Positions 1 to 5,890 are shown, numbered from the stretch's first letter. The stretch: DNA of 5,983 bases from Spirochaetaceae bacterium (GCA_016342385.1 JAEINM010000267.1:1-5983), one strand, 5' to 3'. Notes: generated by a model not told the origin, from the letters alone. Numbers and translations: made by a program.

Positions 1-1
1 G

Positions 2-430
2 GGCTGTGAAACAGAAATTGGTTCTGATTATATAAAGATAACGGGAAAACCCATGACCGGCTGTCCCCTTGATCTGAATGCCACCCCCGATGCCCTGCCC
101 GCCCTGGCGGCGACAGCCTGCTATGCCGAAGGAGAAACTCATCTGGCGAATGTCCCTCAGGCGAGGATGAAAGAAACAGACCGCATTGATGTCATGACAA
201 AAGAGCTGCGAAAAATGGGTGCTGACATTACTGAACTGGGCGATGGAATGATTATCAGAAAAAGCCCTCTTACCGGAACTGATGTAAAAGGTCACGGAGA
301 TCATAGAGTGGTTATGGCCTTAGCCATAGCAGCCCTTCAGTCGGAAGGCACGACAAGAATCGATACAGCCGAAGCGGTCGATATAACTTTCCCGGGTTTT
401 TTTCAGAGACTGAATGACGTAAGAGAATAG
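2..430 (+). CDS. aroA: 3-phosphoshikimate 1-carboxyvinyltransferase (EPSP synthase), C-terminal third, 5' end outside window
   Basis: The frame is open from base 2 to a TAG stop at 428-430 and gives 142 residues. EPSP synthase is normally about 425-430 residues, so roughly the last third is visible. The enzyme joins phosphoenolpyruvate to shikimate-3-phosphate in the cytoplasm, the sixth step of chorismate synthesis. Family signatures occur in the expected order: LDLNATPDALPALAA (its PDA aspartate at 89-91 matches the catalytic Asp313 of the E. coli enzyme), ARMKETDRI (Lys-Glu at 170-175, matching Lys340/Glu341), GHGDHRVVMALAIAAL (DHR at 299-307), and the terminal ITFPGFFQRL. The ATG at 53 is an internal Met, not a start, because conserved sequence continues upstream of it. 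The N-terminal domain and the true start lie outside the window. No terminator follows directly; transcription may run into the small downstream gene. Seen: frame and motifs. Known: reaction and residue roles. Confidence 0.96.
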   Translation, partial: GCETEIGSDYIKITGKPMTGCPLDLNATPDALPALAATACYAEGETHLANVPQARMKETDRIDVMTKELRKMGADITELGDGMIIRKSPLTGTDVKGHGDHRVVMALAIAALQSEGTTRIDTAEAVDITFPGFFQRLNDVRE

Positions 431-445
431 AAATCTTCGTATAAA

Positions 446-454
446 TGCTATAAT
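446..454 (+). promoter_or_regulatory. Extended -10 promoter for the Uma2-like gene
   Basis: TGC followed by TATAAT (449-454) is a perfect extended -10 element in the 47-base gap after aroA. The slot 17 bases upstream (426-431) reads AATAGA, which is a poor -35, as is common when an extended -10 is present. Transcription would start near 461 and leave a leader of about 17 bases. This suggests the small gene can be transcribed without aroA. Confidence 0.5.
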
Positions 455-466
455 GCTATTAATAGC
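455..466. promoter_or_regulatory. 12-bp perfect palindrome over the predicted start of transcription
   Basis: GCTATTAATAGC is perfectly self-complementary and lies between the -10 element and the Shine-Dalgarno. It is preceded by a second copy of its left arm (GCTAT at 447-451), so ATGCTAT occurs twice in a row. The position suits an operator, but the sequence is short and AT-rich, and no regulator is encoded next to it. Confidence 0.3.
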
Positions 467-477
467 CGGAGGTTTAG

Positions 478-765
478 ATGTCAAAACCGAAAGAAAAACA
501 TAAAAAACACTATACTTATGCTCAGTATAAAAACTGGCCCGAAGAGGAACGGTGGGAACTGATAGATGGGGAAGCATACGATATGAGCCCTGCACCGGGA
601 ATATCCCATCAAAGAATTTCGAGAGAGATATCAGGATTAATATATAATTATCTCAACGGTAAAACATGTGAAGTCTTTATTGCCCCCTTCGATGTATTCC
701 TTCCCAAGCAAAATGAATCGGAAAACGACTATATTAAAGAGCCTTCTCCCAAATACAATCGATAA
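478..765 (+). CDS. Uma2-family (DUF820) nuclease-like protein, truncated, probable gene remnant
   Basis: The 95-residue product starts at the ATG at 478, preceded by CGGAGG (467-472) with a 5-base spacer. Residues 11-75 match the N-terminal half of the Uma2/DUF820 family: an opening like YTYAQYKNWPEEERWELIDG, then MSPAPGISHQRI, then VFIAPFDVFLP. Full-length members are about 180-190 residues and fold as PD-(D/E)XK nucleases. The second half carries the metal-binding PD and E-x-K residues. Here the frame stops soon after the APFDVFLP strand, and that catalytic part is absent. The tail IKEPSPKYNR loosely resembles the later E-I-L-S-P-S family motif, so an internal deletion that joined the two regions is possible; this is inference. 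The gene has its own promoter, ribosome binding site and terminator. It is most likely an inactive remnant. A binding-only product cannot be excluded. Family membership is fairly secure; function is not. Confidence 0.7.
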   Translation: MSKPKEKHKKHYTYAQYKNWPEEERWELIDGEAYDMSPAPGISHQRISREISGLIYNYLNGKTCEVFIAPFDVFLPKQNESENDYIKEPSPKYNR

Positions 766-776
766 ACCAGAGCAAT

Positions 777-805
777 AAAAAAACCTGCCGATCGGCAGGT
801 TTTTT
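777..805. terminator. Bidirectional intrinsic terminator between convergent genes
   Basis: A perfect 6-bp GC-rich stem, CCTGCC (784-789) and GGCAGG (794-799), surrounds the four bases GATC; the 16-bp core is fully palindromic. Seven A residues (777-783) precede it and six T residues (800-805) follow, so it has a U-tract in either direction. It ends the + strand aroA/Uma2 side and lies 55 bases past the stop of the minus-strand outer-membrane gene. This is a textbook arrangement for a shared terminator. Confidence 0.9.
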
Positions 806-810
806 ATTTT

Positions 811-843
811 CCCTCACCCTGTCTCTCCCAGAGGGAGAGGTGA
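811..843. repeat. Intergenic inverted repeat of the CTCTCCC/GGGAGAG type
   Basis: CTCTCCC (823-829) and GGGAGAG (833-839) are exact inverted arms around AGA, and an outer TCACC (814-818) can pair with GGTGA (839-843). From memory, CCCTCACCC...CTCTCCC...GGGAGAGG sequences recur between genes in many bacterial genomes. That makes this a likely dispersed repeat, though only one copy is visible in the window. It lies between the bidirectional terminator and the 3' end of the outer-membrane gene, where it may also act as a 3' hairpin of that transcript. Confidence 0.45.
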
Positions 844-860
844 AAGAGAATTGTATGATA

Positions 861-2153
861 CTAGAAATGCAGTTTTACCAGAAGGGCTCCACCGATATCA
901 TCAAATGACTGTTTGAACTGAAATTCTCCAAAGACTTCGAGGAACAAGAGGTCCACACCGGCACCCAGAGCAAAGTATTCTCTATAGTAGTGTGCTCTTA
1001 AATTAATAAAGCTCAACAGTTCCAGTTCGGCACCAAATCTCATATGGTTTAAAAATCCCTGAAAATCCTCAGGTCTTGTCTCTTCTCTGAACAGTCCGAT
1101 AAAGTCATAATAGTCAACACTGAGAGAAGGTGCCAGCAATTTCCCGCTTCCGATCTTTGGAGCCCAGGTTATACCGAAATCCAAGTCCAGGTCAAATTCA
1201 TAAGTGGACTCAATTTTATGCTTTGCTCCTCCATTCATTAAATCTTCCAGTGTTGTGGTCCCATTATAGACATAGGTTCCGATGAGATCGGTCATGACGG
1301 CACCAACTGTCAGGCTGGGAAGAAGATGGTAGGCTGCACCGACATCGATACCCCAGGCATAACCGTAATACATAGTTCTGCTCATAATATCGCCGATATC
1401 CTCGATAGAAACACCACCTGTTGCCGTTACATCTCCTAAAAAGGCGAAATCTGCGCTTACACCCAGCGCCAGCTTTTCACTCAGATTGAAACCGAATCCA
1501 GCTTTTATTCCCGATTCTACTACGAGAGTTTCAAATCCCATTTCCGCAGCACTCAGGACAGAGTAAACATTCGCATAACCACCAAGTCCAAAACCTTTTA
1601 TCAATGTTCCCACTTTGGTCGTGAATTCGACGCTTGCCTTTATATTGGACATGGCATTATCGATAATTTCTTCCTGGTGCTCTGCAGCATTATCACCGAG
1701 GAGTATAGCATCATCTACATCGATTTCACCTCCCTCTTCAAAATACTCTTGTATTTCTTCGGGAGACATCCCGTCCAGGACTGTTCCATCGGTGAGTAAA
1801 TCGGTTGATTCCTGATCCAGATTATCAACAAGAAGATCGACTATTTCCTCTGCTTCTTCAGGTGTCATATCTTCATTGACATCTGGAGGAGAATTCAGAG
1901 TATCAGAAGAGTCCATCATAAGCTGTATAGCTTCAATCGTGCTTTTTTTCGCTTTGACTCCGGCTTCAATGTCCCAGGTAAAGATATTAGTCTGCCCAGC
2001 CATACCTGCGGGATTGACAAAAAGAGATTCGAACCCGCCGGCTTCACCCACAAAGGGAACATAAGAGGTTTTACTGACCTCAAACCATCTTGTCTGGGCT
2101 GTAACTGAAACAGCCAGGGAGATGATAAATACGCTTAATATAATTTTTTTCAT
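861..2153 (-). CDS. Secreted outer-membrane beta-barrel protein with a large acidic insert
   Basis: The 430-residue protein begins at an ATG preceded by GGAGG with a 5-base spacer. Residues 1-19 form a signal peptide (MKK, hydrophobic core, Val-Thr-Ala), with likely cleavage before Gln20. A segment reading ESLFVNPAGMA (42-52) follows; early NPAG motifs are typical of FadL-like and related barrel proteins, including treponemal outer-membrane families such as UPF0164. From about 173 to the end, alternating polar/hydrophobic strands rich in Gly and Tyr suggest many transmembrane beta-strands. The last strand ends GGALLVKLHF, with the terminal Phe expected of a BAM recognition signal. Residues 71-171 are unusual: no Lys or Arg and about 31 Asp/Glu, with two helix-like units that begin MTPEE (96) and MSPEE (129). 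This looks like an exposed or periplasmic domain inserted between early strands. The substrate is unknown. A pore, a transporter such as a FadL-type channel, or a structural barrel are all possible. The barrel assignment is good; the family name is uncertain. Confidence 0.8.
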   Translation of the reverse strand: MKKIILSVFIISLAVSVTAQTRWFEVSKTSYVPFVGEAGGFESLFVNPAGMAGQTNIFTWDIEAGVKAKKSTIEAIQLMMDSSDTLNSPPDVNEDMTPEEAEEIVDLLVDNLDQESTDLLTDGTVLDGMSPEEIQEYFEEGGEIDVDDAILLGDNAAEHQEEIIDNAMSNIKASVEFTTKVGTLIKGFGLGGYANVYSVLSAAEMGFETLVVESGIKAGFGFNLSEKLALGVSADFAFLGDVTATGGVSIEDIGDIMSRTMYYGYAWGIDVGAAYHLLPSLTVGAVMTDLIGTYVYNGTTTLEDLMNGGAKHKIESTYEFDLDLDFGITWAPKIGSGKLLAPSLSVDYYDFIGLFREETRPEDFQGFLNHMRFGAELELLSFINLRAHYYREYFALGAGVDLLFLEVFGEFQFKQSFDDIGGALLVKLHF

Positions 2154-2337
2154 TCTTTCCTCCGGGAAATTAGATATTTTTTACATTTTTAAATTCATTC
2201 TAAACTATGCAATTTGCATGCCATATATATTTAACAAGCATCAGACTGCATTCTGTCACCCTAAGAGTTTTTTTAACTTATGGGATGTATCTTAAAATAT
2301 ACTACATAGTATATGGAATTACTAATATCTGCAGAAA
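2154..2337. other. AT-rich intergenic region between the DHH-CBS and outer-membrane genes
   Basis: No coding frame is supported here. It contains the candidate promoter and spacer palindrome for the downstream outer-membrane gene. Nearer the DHH-CBS stop is an 18-bp perfect inverted repeat (2297-2314) with arms ATATACTA and TAGTATAT around CA. On the minus strand that repeat runs into TTTT, so it could be a weak terminator for the DHH-CBS transcript, although its stem is almost all A-T. No strong GC-rich terminator is visible. Confidence 0.4.
2197..2224 (-). promoter_or_regulatory. Candidate promoter of the outer-membrane gene with a palindrome in its spacer
   Basis: Read on the minus strand, TAGAAT (2202-2197) is a five-of-six match to the -10 consensus, and ATGGCA (2224-2219) is a four-of-six match to -35, with a 16-base spacer. 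The start of transcription would be near 2190, giving a leader of about 36 bases. The 13-bp inverted repeat ATGCAA-N-TTGCAT (2207-2219) fills nearly the whole spacer, which is a good place for a repressor or activator site. Confidence 0.35.
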
Positions 2338-3654
2338 TTATATCTGTTTCTGCTGCGACAGAAAATCCAGATAGTCCCGTCTGGTCAGAATTCCCTGTAT
2401 ATTCTTCTCTTGATCGACAACCGGTATATGCCCGATATGATGCTTATTAAATATCATTTCAATCTCTCGAATTGAAGCATTCTTTTCACTTGTGTATACT
2501 TTTTTGGTCATATACCCCTTGACCCGAGAATGCATCTGCTGAACCTTTCTGGCTTTACTGATATCCCGTAAAGTAATGAATCCACTCAGTTTCCCCCGGT
2601 CATCCTCAACAGGAGCCCCTGTGTGATTTATCTCTTCCAGATAAAGAGACGCTTCCAGAATAGTCATGTTTTCATTAATGGTCAGAACATTAACAGTCAT
2701 TAAGTCTTCTGCATTTATAGCAGGCAGCAGTTCCGAAGATAAATGGAAAAGGAATTCATCGATAATAAATATTCCGAATTTCTTTTTTAACAGCGCAGAC
2801 CCGGCACGGCTATGCCCGCCTCCTCCCCAGTCTCCCAATATGGGAAGCATATCAATGGCCTCTTTTCTACTCCGTCCGACAATAAGAGTATTTCCCGAGT
2901 CACAGAAACCGATTATTCCGAAGATCGCATCACAGTGTTCTATTTCAAAGGCCTTCTCTATAACAGCAGCCATTCCATTCACCTGTTCCTCCAATTCCAT
3001 ATAGACAATGGCGATCGAATGACCATGAACATTTTTTATGCTCAGATTGTTCAATACCTGATGAAAAAGAGTCACCTGATACTCTTCACTGAGCTTGCTC
3101 AGAAATTTCATGGCAATATTTTTATTGGCACCCATTTTCATAAGCCATGCCGCTGCGGTAAAATCCATCGGATCCACATTCTGATGGGTAAAATTTCCCG
3201 TATCGGCAAAAATTCCGCACAGGGCTATGGTAGCGTCATTGGCGGTTATCTCAATATCCTTCTCAATAAGTTTTTCACAGAGAAATGTTGTATTGGAGCC
3301 ATAGGTACATTCATGAAGTGTCGCTCCCGGAATATCCAGAGAATCATTGACGTGATGATCATAAATATCGATCTTTCCCTGCCATTCCTCTCCCAGCCGA
3401 TCGAAATACTCACGAACCCTCTTTCTGGATCTGGTATCAAATACCACAACATGTTCCACAACTGCATCTTTCAGCTCGAGGGGATTAATGAAGCCCAAAT
3501 GATTCTGATAGAGATTGTAGAGATTATTGGCAATGGGGTGTATCAGTCTGCTTTTAACAGGTATATATCCGGGAAATAAATATCGAGCCATGACTATGGA
3601 TCCGATACAGTCGAGATCCATATTTGTATGACCCAGTAATATGTTCATAAACAT
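2338..3654 (-). CDS. DHH/DHHA1 phosphoesterase with two C-terminal CBS domains
   Basis: The 438-residue cytoplasmic protein has three parts. A DHH domain (about 3-160) shows GHTNMDLDCIGS (His9, Asp13, Asp15), VVFDTRS (Asp73), DIYDHH (Asp99-His100-His101) and IFADTGNF (Asp151), a complete set of metal ligands. A DHHA1 domain (about 200-312) carries GGGGHSRAGSA at 277-287. Tandem CBS domains (about 316-372 and 381-432) follow. DHH-DHHA1 enzymes cut short RNAs or cyclic and linear dinucleotides, and CBS pairs usually sense adenine nucleotides. The closest known architecture is the long bacterial DHH-CBS-nucleotidyltransferase protein related to tRNA CCA/poly(A)-adding enzymes, but this one stops where the polymerase domain would begin. 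GGGGH-type DHHA1 argues against a family II pyrophosphatase, which would have DHHA2. The start is ambiguous. CAGGAG lies only 3 bases from the ATG at 3654 but 9 from the ATG at 3648 (Met3), so the shorter 436-residue form is likelier. Substrate unknown; domain calls are secure. Confidence 0.88.
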   Translation of the reverse strand: MFMNILLGHTNMDLDCIGSIVMARYLFPGYIPVKSRLIHPIANNLYNLYQNHLGFINPLELKDAVVEHVVVFDTRSRKRVREYFDRLGEEWQGKIDIYDHHVNDSLDIPGATLHECTYGSNTTFLCEKLIEKDIEITANDATIALCGIFADTGNFTHQNVDPMDFTAAAWLMKMGANKNIAMKFLSKLSEEYQVTLFHQVLNNLSIKNVHGHSIAIVYMELEEQVNGMAAVIEKAFEIEHCDAIFGIIGFCDSGNTLIVGRSRKEAIDMLPILGDWGGGGHSRAGSALLKKKFGIFIIDEFLFHLSSELLPAINAEDLMTVNVLTINENMTILEASLYLEEINHTGAPVEDDRGKLSGFITLRDISKARKVQQMHSRVKGYMTKKVYTSEKNASIREIEMIFNKHHIGHIPVVDQEKNIQGILTRRDYLDFLSQQKQI

Positions 3655-3684
3655 TAACTCCTGTTATTAAAGTATCAGATGAGC

Positions 3685-3709
3685 AGATCGTAATTTCAAA
3701 TTGCGATCT
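3685..3709. promoter_or_regulatory. 25-bp near-perfect inverted repeat in the leader of the DHH-CBS gene
   Basis: Twelve-base arms, AGATCGTAATTT (3685-3696) and AAATTGCGATCT (3698-3709), surround a single central C and pair at eleven of twelve positions; the one mismatch is T against G. It lies 30-60 bases upstream of the start codon, between the candidate -10 and the ribosome binding site. It could be an operator for a dimeric regulator or a leader hairpin. Confidence 0.4.
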
Positions 3710-3743
3710 ATAAATTAATGAATATGAAAATGTATTACAGGGA

Positions 3744-3749
3744 ATTATA
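3744..3749 (-). promoter_or_regulatory. Candidate -10 element for the DHH-CBS gene
   Basis: The minus strand reads a perfect TATAAT here. No good -35 is present: the slot 17 bases upstream (3767-3772) reads CCATAC and lies at the edge of the 28-bp palindrome after htpG. Transcription would begin near 3737 and give a leader of about 83-89 bases that contains the imperfect palindrome at 3685-3709. Without a -35 match this may need an activator, or it may be chance in AT-rich DNA. Confidence 0.35.
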
Positions 3750-3766
3750 CGGGAGAGTAACAAACG

Positions 3767-3794
3767 GTATGGAATGGTCGCGACCATTCCATAC
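3767..3794 (-). terminator. 28-bp perfect palindrome just after htpG, possible terminator or 3' hairpin
   Basis: Left arm GTATGGAATGGTCG and its exact complement meet without any spacer around TCGCGA, so 14 pairs are perfect. On the minus strand it begins 7 bases after the htpG stop. The bases that follow read CCGTTTGTT, so the U-tract is weak. The stem would still form a strong 3' hairpin that could stop polymerase or protect the mRNA end. Its inner edge also overlaps the -35 slot of the DHH-CBS promoter, so an operator role is an alternative. Confidence 0.5.
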
Positions 3795-3801
3795 TATATG
3801 T

Positions 3802-5673
3802 TTATAATGCTTTAGACATAACCCTGTTCAGTCTCCTGGCAAATTCCGCAGGATCCTTCAAAGGTACACCTTCAACCATCAGAGCCTGATCGAGCAGAAG
3901 TCTGCTGGCATCGTTAATCAGTTCATCATCACTAGTGCTTTCAAGTTTCTTAACGATTTCGTGATCGGGATTAATCTCGAGTATGGGTTTCACTTCAGGC
4001 ATCTCTGTCTGGCCCATAGACCGCAGCATCTGCTGCATTTGAGCTGTGGGATCATTTTCATCGACAACAACACAGGATGGTGATTCATGAAGTCTGCTGG
4101 AAGCCACAACATCTTTAACATCCTCACCTAGTGCCGCTTTTATTTTTTCTAGAAGGGGCTTAATCTCTGTTTCCTTCTTTTCATCCTCTTCTGTTTTCAG
4201 ATCATCCATAGAACCTGATTTATTCACAGCTTTCAGTTCAGATTCTTTGTACATATTGATCATAGGAGCGACGATTTCATCAATCTCGTCATCCATAATC
4301 AGAACTTCAATATCTTTACTTTTATAGGCTTCGAGGAGAGGAGAGTTTCTCAGCATCTTTTCATTGTCACCGGTAATAAAGTAGATCCCTTTCTGATCGA
4401 TCTGCATTCTGTCTTTGTATTCGGCTAGACTTGTCCAGCCGTCCACTTTGGTAGACTTGTATCGAACCAGTTCAAGAAGTTCATCTTTATTGGCAAAATC
4501 CGAGTAGACACCCTCTTTTAAAGGCCTGTTATACTGTTGGATAAACTCAGTATATTTTTCCTTATCTTTGGAAAAATTCTTCAGCTCCGAAAGAATCTTT
4601 TTGACTGAACCATTTTTAATATTCGTCATAATTTTATTCTGCTGAAGAAGCTCTCTGCTCACATTTAGAGGAAGATCTTCCGAATCGATAATACCCTTGA
4701 TAAACCTCAGGTAGGTAGGCAGAAGCTCTTTTTCATCATCAGTAATAAAGACTCTTCGCACATAGAGTTTAACACCGGGTTTATAGTCGGCATAAAACAT
4801 ATCCATAGGTGCCTTTTTAGGAATATAGAATAACGTTGTATATTCCAGAGTTCCTTCGGCTCTGGTATGCATTTTCAGCATAGGCTCATCATTATCTCCG
4901 GTGATGGTCTTGTAAAACTCATTGTAATCTTCATCGGACAGTTCCGATTTGGATTTCTTCCACAGGGCCGAAGCAGAATTGATCTGCTCTATTTTATTTT
5001 CTTTAATCTCTTTTCTATCATCACCTTCACCTTCAAAAGACTTTGACTCATAATGGAGAAAAATCGGAAAGGCAATGTGGTTGGAATACTTCTTTGTAAT
5101 CTGTTCCAACTGCCATCTGTTGTCGTATTCACTCCCTTTTTCGTTGAGATGCAGAATAACTTTCGTCCCATGAGATTCCATTTCTTTTTCTACAAGTGTG
5201 TAACCGCTTTTTCCATCACTTGTCCAGCTCCACCCTTTCTCTTCACCGGCTTTTCTGGTGAGAACCTCTACTTTATCGGCAACCATAAAGATTGAGTAGA
5301 ATCCGACTCCAAACTGTCCTATGAGGTTTGAATCTTTGACTTTATCACCAGACATCTGACTCAGAAAGTTTTTTGTTCCTGAGCGGGCAATCGTTCCGAG
5401 GGATTCTTCCAGATCCTTATCATTCATTCCTATACCGTTGTCGGAAATAGTTAATACCTTATGGTTCTCTTCATCAATAACAATATCAATTCTTGGATCA
5501 AAAGTGATATTTTTGTAGTTTTCATCGGCTACGGTCAGATATTTTAATTTATCCAGTGCATCCGATGAATTTGAAATTAACTCTCTTAAGAAAATTTCGC
5601 TGTGAGAGTATAGTGAGTGAATAAGCAGATGTAATAACTGGTCTACTTCTGTCTTAAACTTTTTCTTCCCCAT
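3802..5673 (-). CDS. htpG: Hsp90-family molecular chaperone HtpG
   Basis: This 623-residue protein has the usual bacterial Hsp90 length (E. coli HtpG is 624). The cytoplasmic dimer uses ATP to refold or stabilise client proteins with DnaK. The N-terminal GHKL ATPase domain (about 1-210) shows FLRELISNSSDALDKL with Glu31 and Asn35, SDNGIGM with Asp78, GTIARSGT (93-100), IGQFGVGFYS (118-127) and SHGT (167-170). A short charged linker (about 211-235) leads to the middle domain, where LPLNVSRELLQ (334-344) supplies the ATP-contacting Arg340. The C-terminal dimerisation domain runs to the end and lacks the eukaryotic MEEVD tail, as expected in bacteria. All catalytic residues are intact. The start codon is preceded by AAGGAG with a 10-base spacer. 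Upstream lies a TATAAT box and a long stem-loop leader; a palindrome follows the stop. No CIRCE element is seen. Identity is secure. Confidence 0.99.
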   Translation of the reverse strand: MGKKKFKTEVDQLLHLLIHSLYSHSEIFLRELISNSSDALDKLKYLTVADENYKNITFDPRIDIVIDEENHKVLTISDNGIGMNDKDLEESLGTIARSGTKNFLSQMSGDKVKDSNLIGQFGVGFYSIFMVADKVEVLTRKAGEEKGWSWTSDGKSGYTLVEKEMESHGTKVILHLNEKGSEYDNRWQLEQITKKYSNHIAFPIFLHYESKSFEGEGDDRKEIKENKIEQINSASALWKKSKSELSDEDYNEFYKTITGDNDEPMLKMHTRAEGTLEYTTLFYIPKKAPMDMFYADYKPGVKLYVRRVFITDDEKELLPTYLRFIKGIIDSEDLPLNVSRELLQQNKIMTNIKNGSVKKILSELKNFSKDKEKYTEFIQQYNRPLKEGVYSDFANKDELLELVRYKSTKVDGWTSLAEYKDRMQIDQKGIYFITGDNEKMLRNSPLLEAYKSKDIEVLIMDDEIDEIVAPMINMYKESELKAVNKSGSMDDLKTEEDEKKETEIKPLLEKIKAALGEDVKDVVASSRLHESPSCVVVDENDPTAQMQQMLRSMGQTEMPEVKPILEINPDHEIVKKLESTSDDELINDASRLLLDQALMVEGVPLKDPAEFARRLNRVMSKAL

Positions 5674-5698
5674 AATTATAAGGCTCCTTATTGCAGTT

Positions 5699-5766
5699 CA
5701 GTTTTCAAACGGATTCCTCTGAAGAATGCTCTTTAAGCACTTCAGGTGCGGAATGTTTTTAAACTG
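5699..5766 (-). promoter_or_regulatory. Long stem-loop in the htpG leader
   Basis: On the minus strand the segments CAGTTT, AAAC, ATTCC, CTGAAG and TGCT are followed, across a TAAAG loop, by AGCA, CTTCAG, GGAAT, GTTT and AAACTG in exact reverse order. This allows about 25 base pairs broken by small internal loops and bulges. The 5' foot (5766) coincides with the predicted transcription start, and the 3' foot (5699) ends 9 bases before the AAGGAG site. A leader structure that affects mRNA stability or temperature-dependent translation is plausible; a DNA operator is an alternative. The pairing is seen, the role is inferred. Confidence 0.55.
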
Positions 5767-5771
5767 TTTCG

Positions 5772-5777
5772 ATTATA
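5772..5777 (-). promoter_or_regulatory. Candidate -10 element for htpG
   Basis: The minus strand has a perfect TATAAT, with transcription expected near 5765 and a leader of about 92 bases. The -35 slot with 17-base spacing (5795-5800) reads AAATAT, a poor match, and no sigma-32-like CCCCAT-type -10 is seen. The AT-rich run upstream (about 5785-5804) could help as an UP-like element. The call rests on the -10 box and its fit with the start of the stem-loop. Confidence 0.4.
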
Positions 5778-5890
5778 TGAGAAGAAAAATAACAATATTT
5801 TTTTAAAAGGGCAATTCATATTATCTTGAAAAAAAAGAAAAGGTGTTCAATACTTCCCATATGGACGACGAAGACCCTTTTTTATACAGC

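Noticed and set aside
53..430. ATG at 53 as the start of a short separate gene
   Set aside because: The frame is open and AroA-like upstream to base 2, so the ATG is an internal Met of aroA cut by the window edge.
320..595. Minus-strand frame across the aroA end and the Uma2-like start
   Set aside because: It runs antisense to two frames with clear family motifs and has a cysteine/arginine-rich, non-protein-like translation.
2812..3579. Long + strand open frame (255 codons) opposite the DHH-CBS gene
   Set aside because: It lies wholly antisense to a gene with complete DHH, DHHA1 and CBS motifs, its translation has no recognisable domain, and no ribosome binding site was evident.
2338..3654. 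Family II (Mn-dependent) inorganic pyrophosphatase with CBS domains
   Set aside because: Those enzymes carry CBS domains inside the DHH region and end in DHHA2. Here a GGGGHSRAGSA DHHA1 motif follows DHH, and the CBS pair is C-terminal.
5053..5295. + strand frame inside htpG
   Set aside because: Antisense to the conserved HtpG N-terminal ATPase coding region; Phe-rich translation typical of a shadow frame.
5719..5745. Possible CIRCE (HrcA) operator upstream of htpG
   Set aside because: The AGTGCT/AGCA core looks similar, but CIRCE needs TTAGCACTC-N9-GAGTGCTAA. Here the loop is 5 bases and the arms differ.
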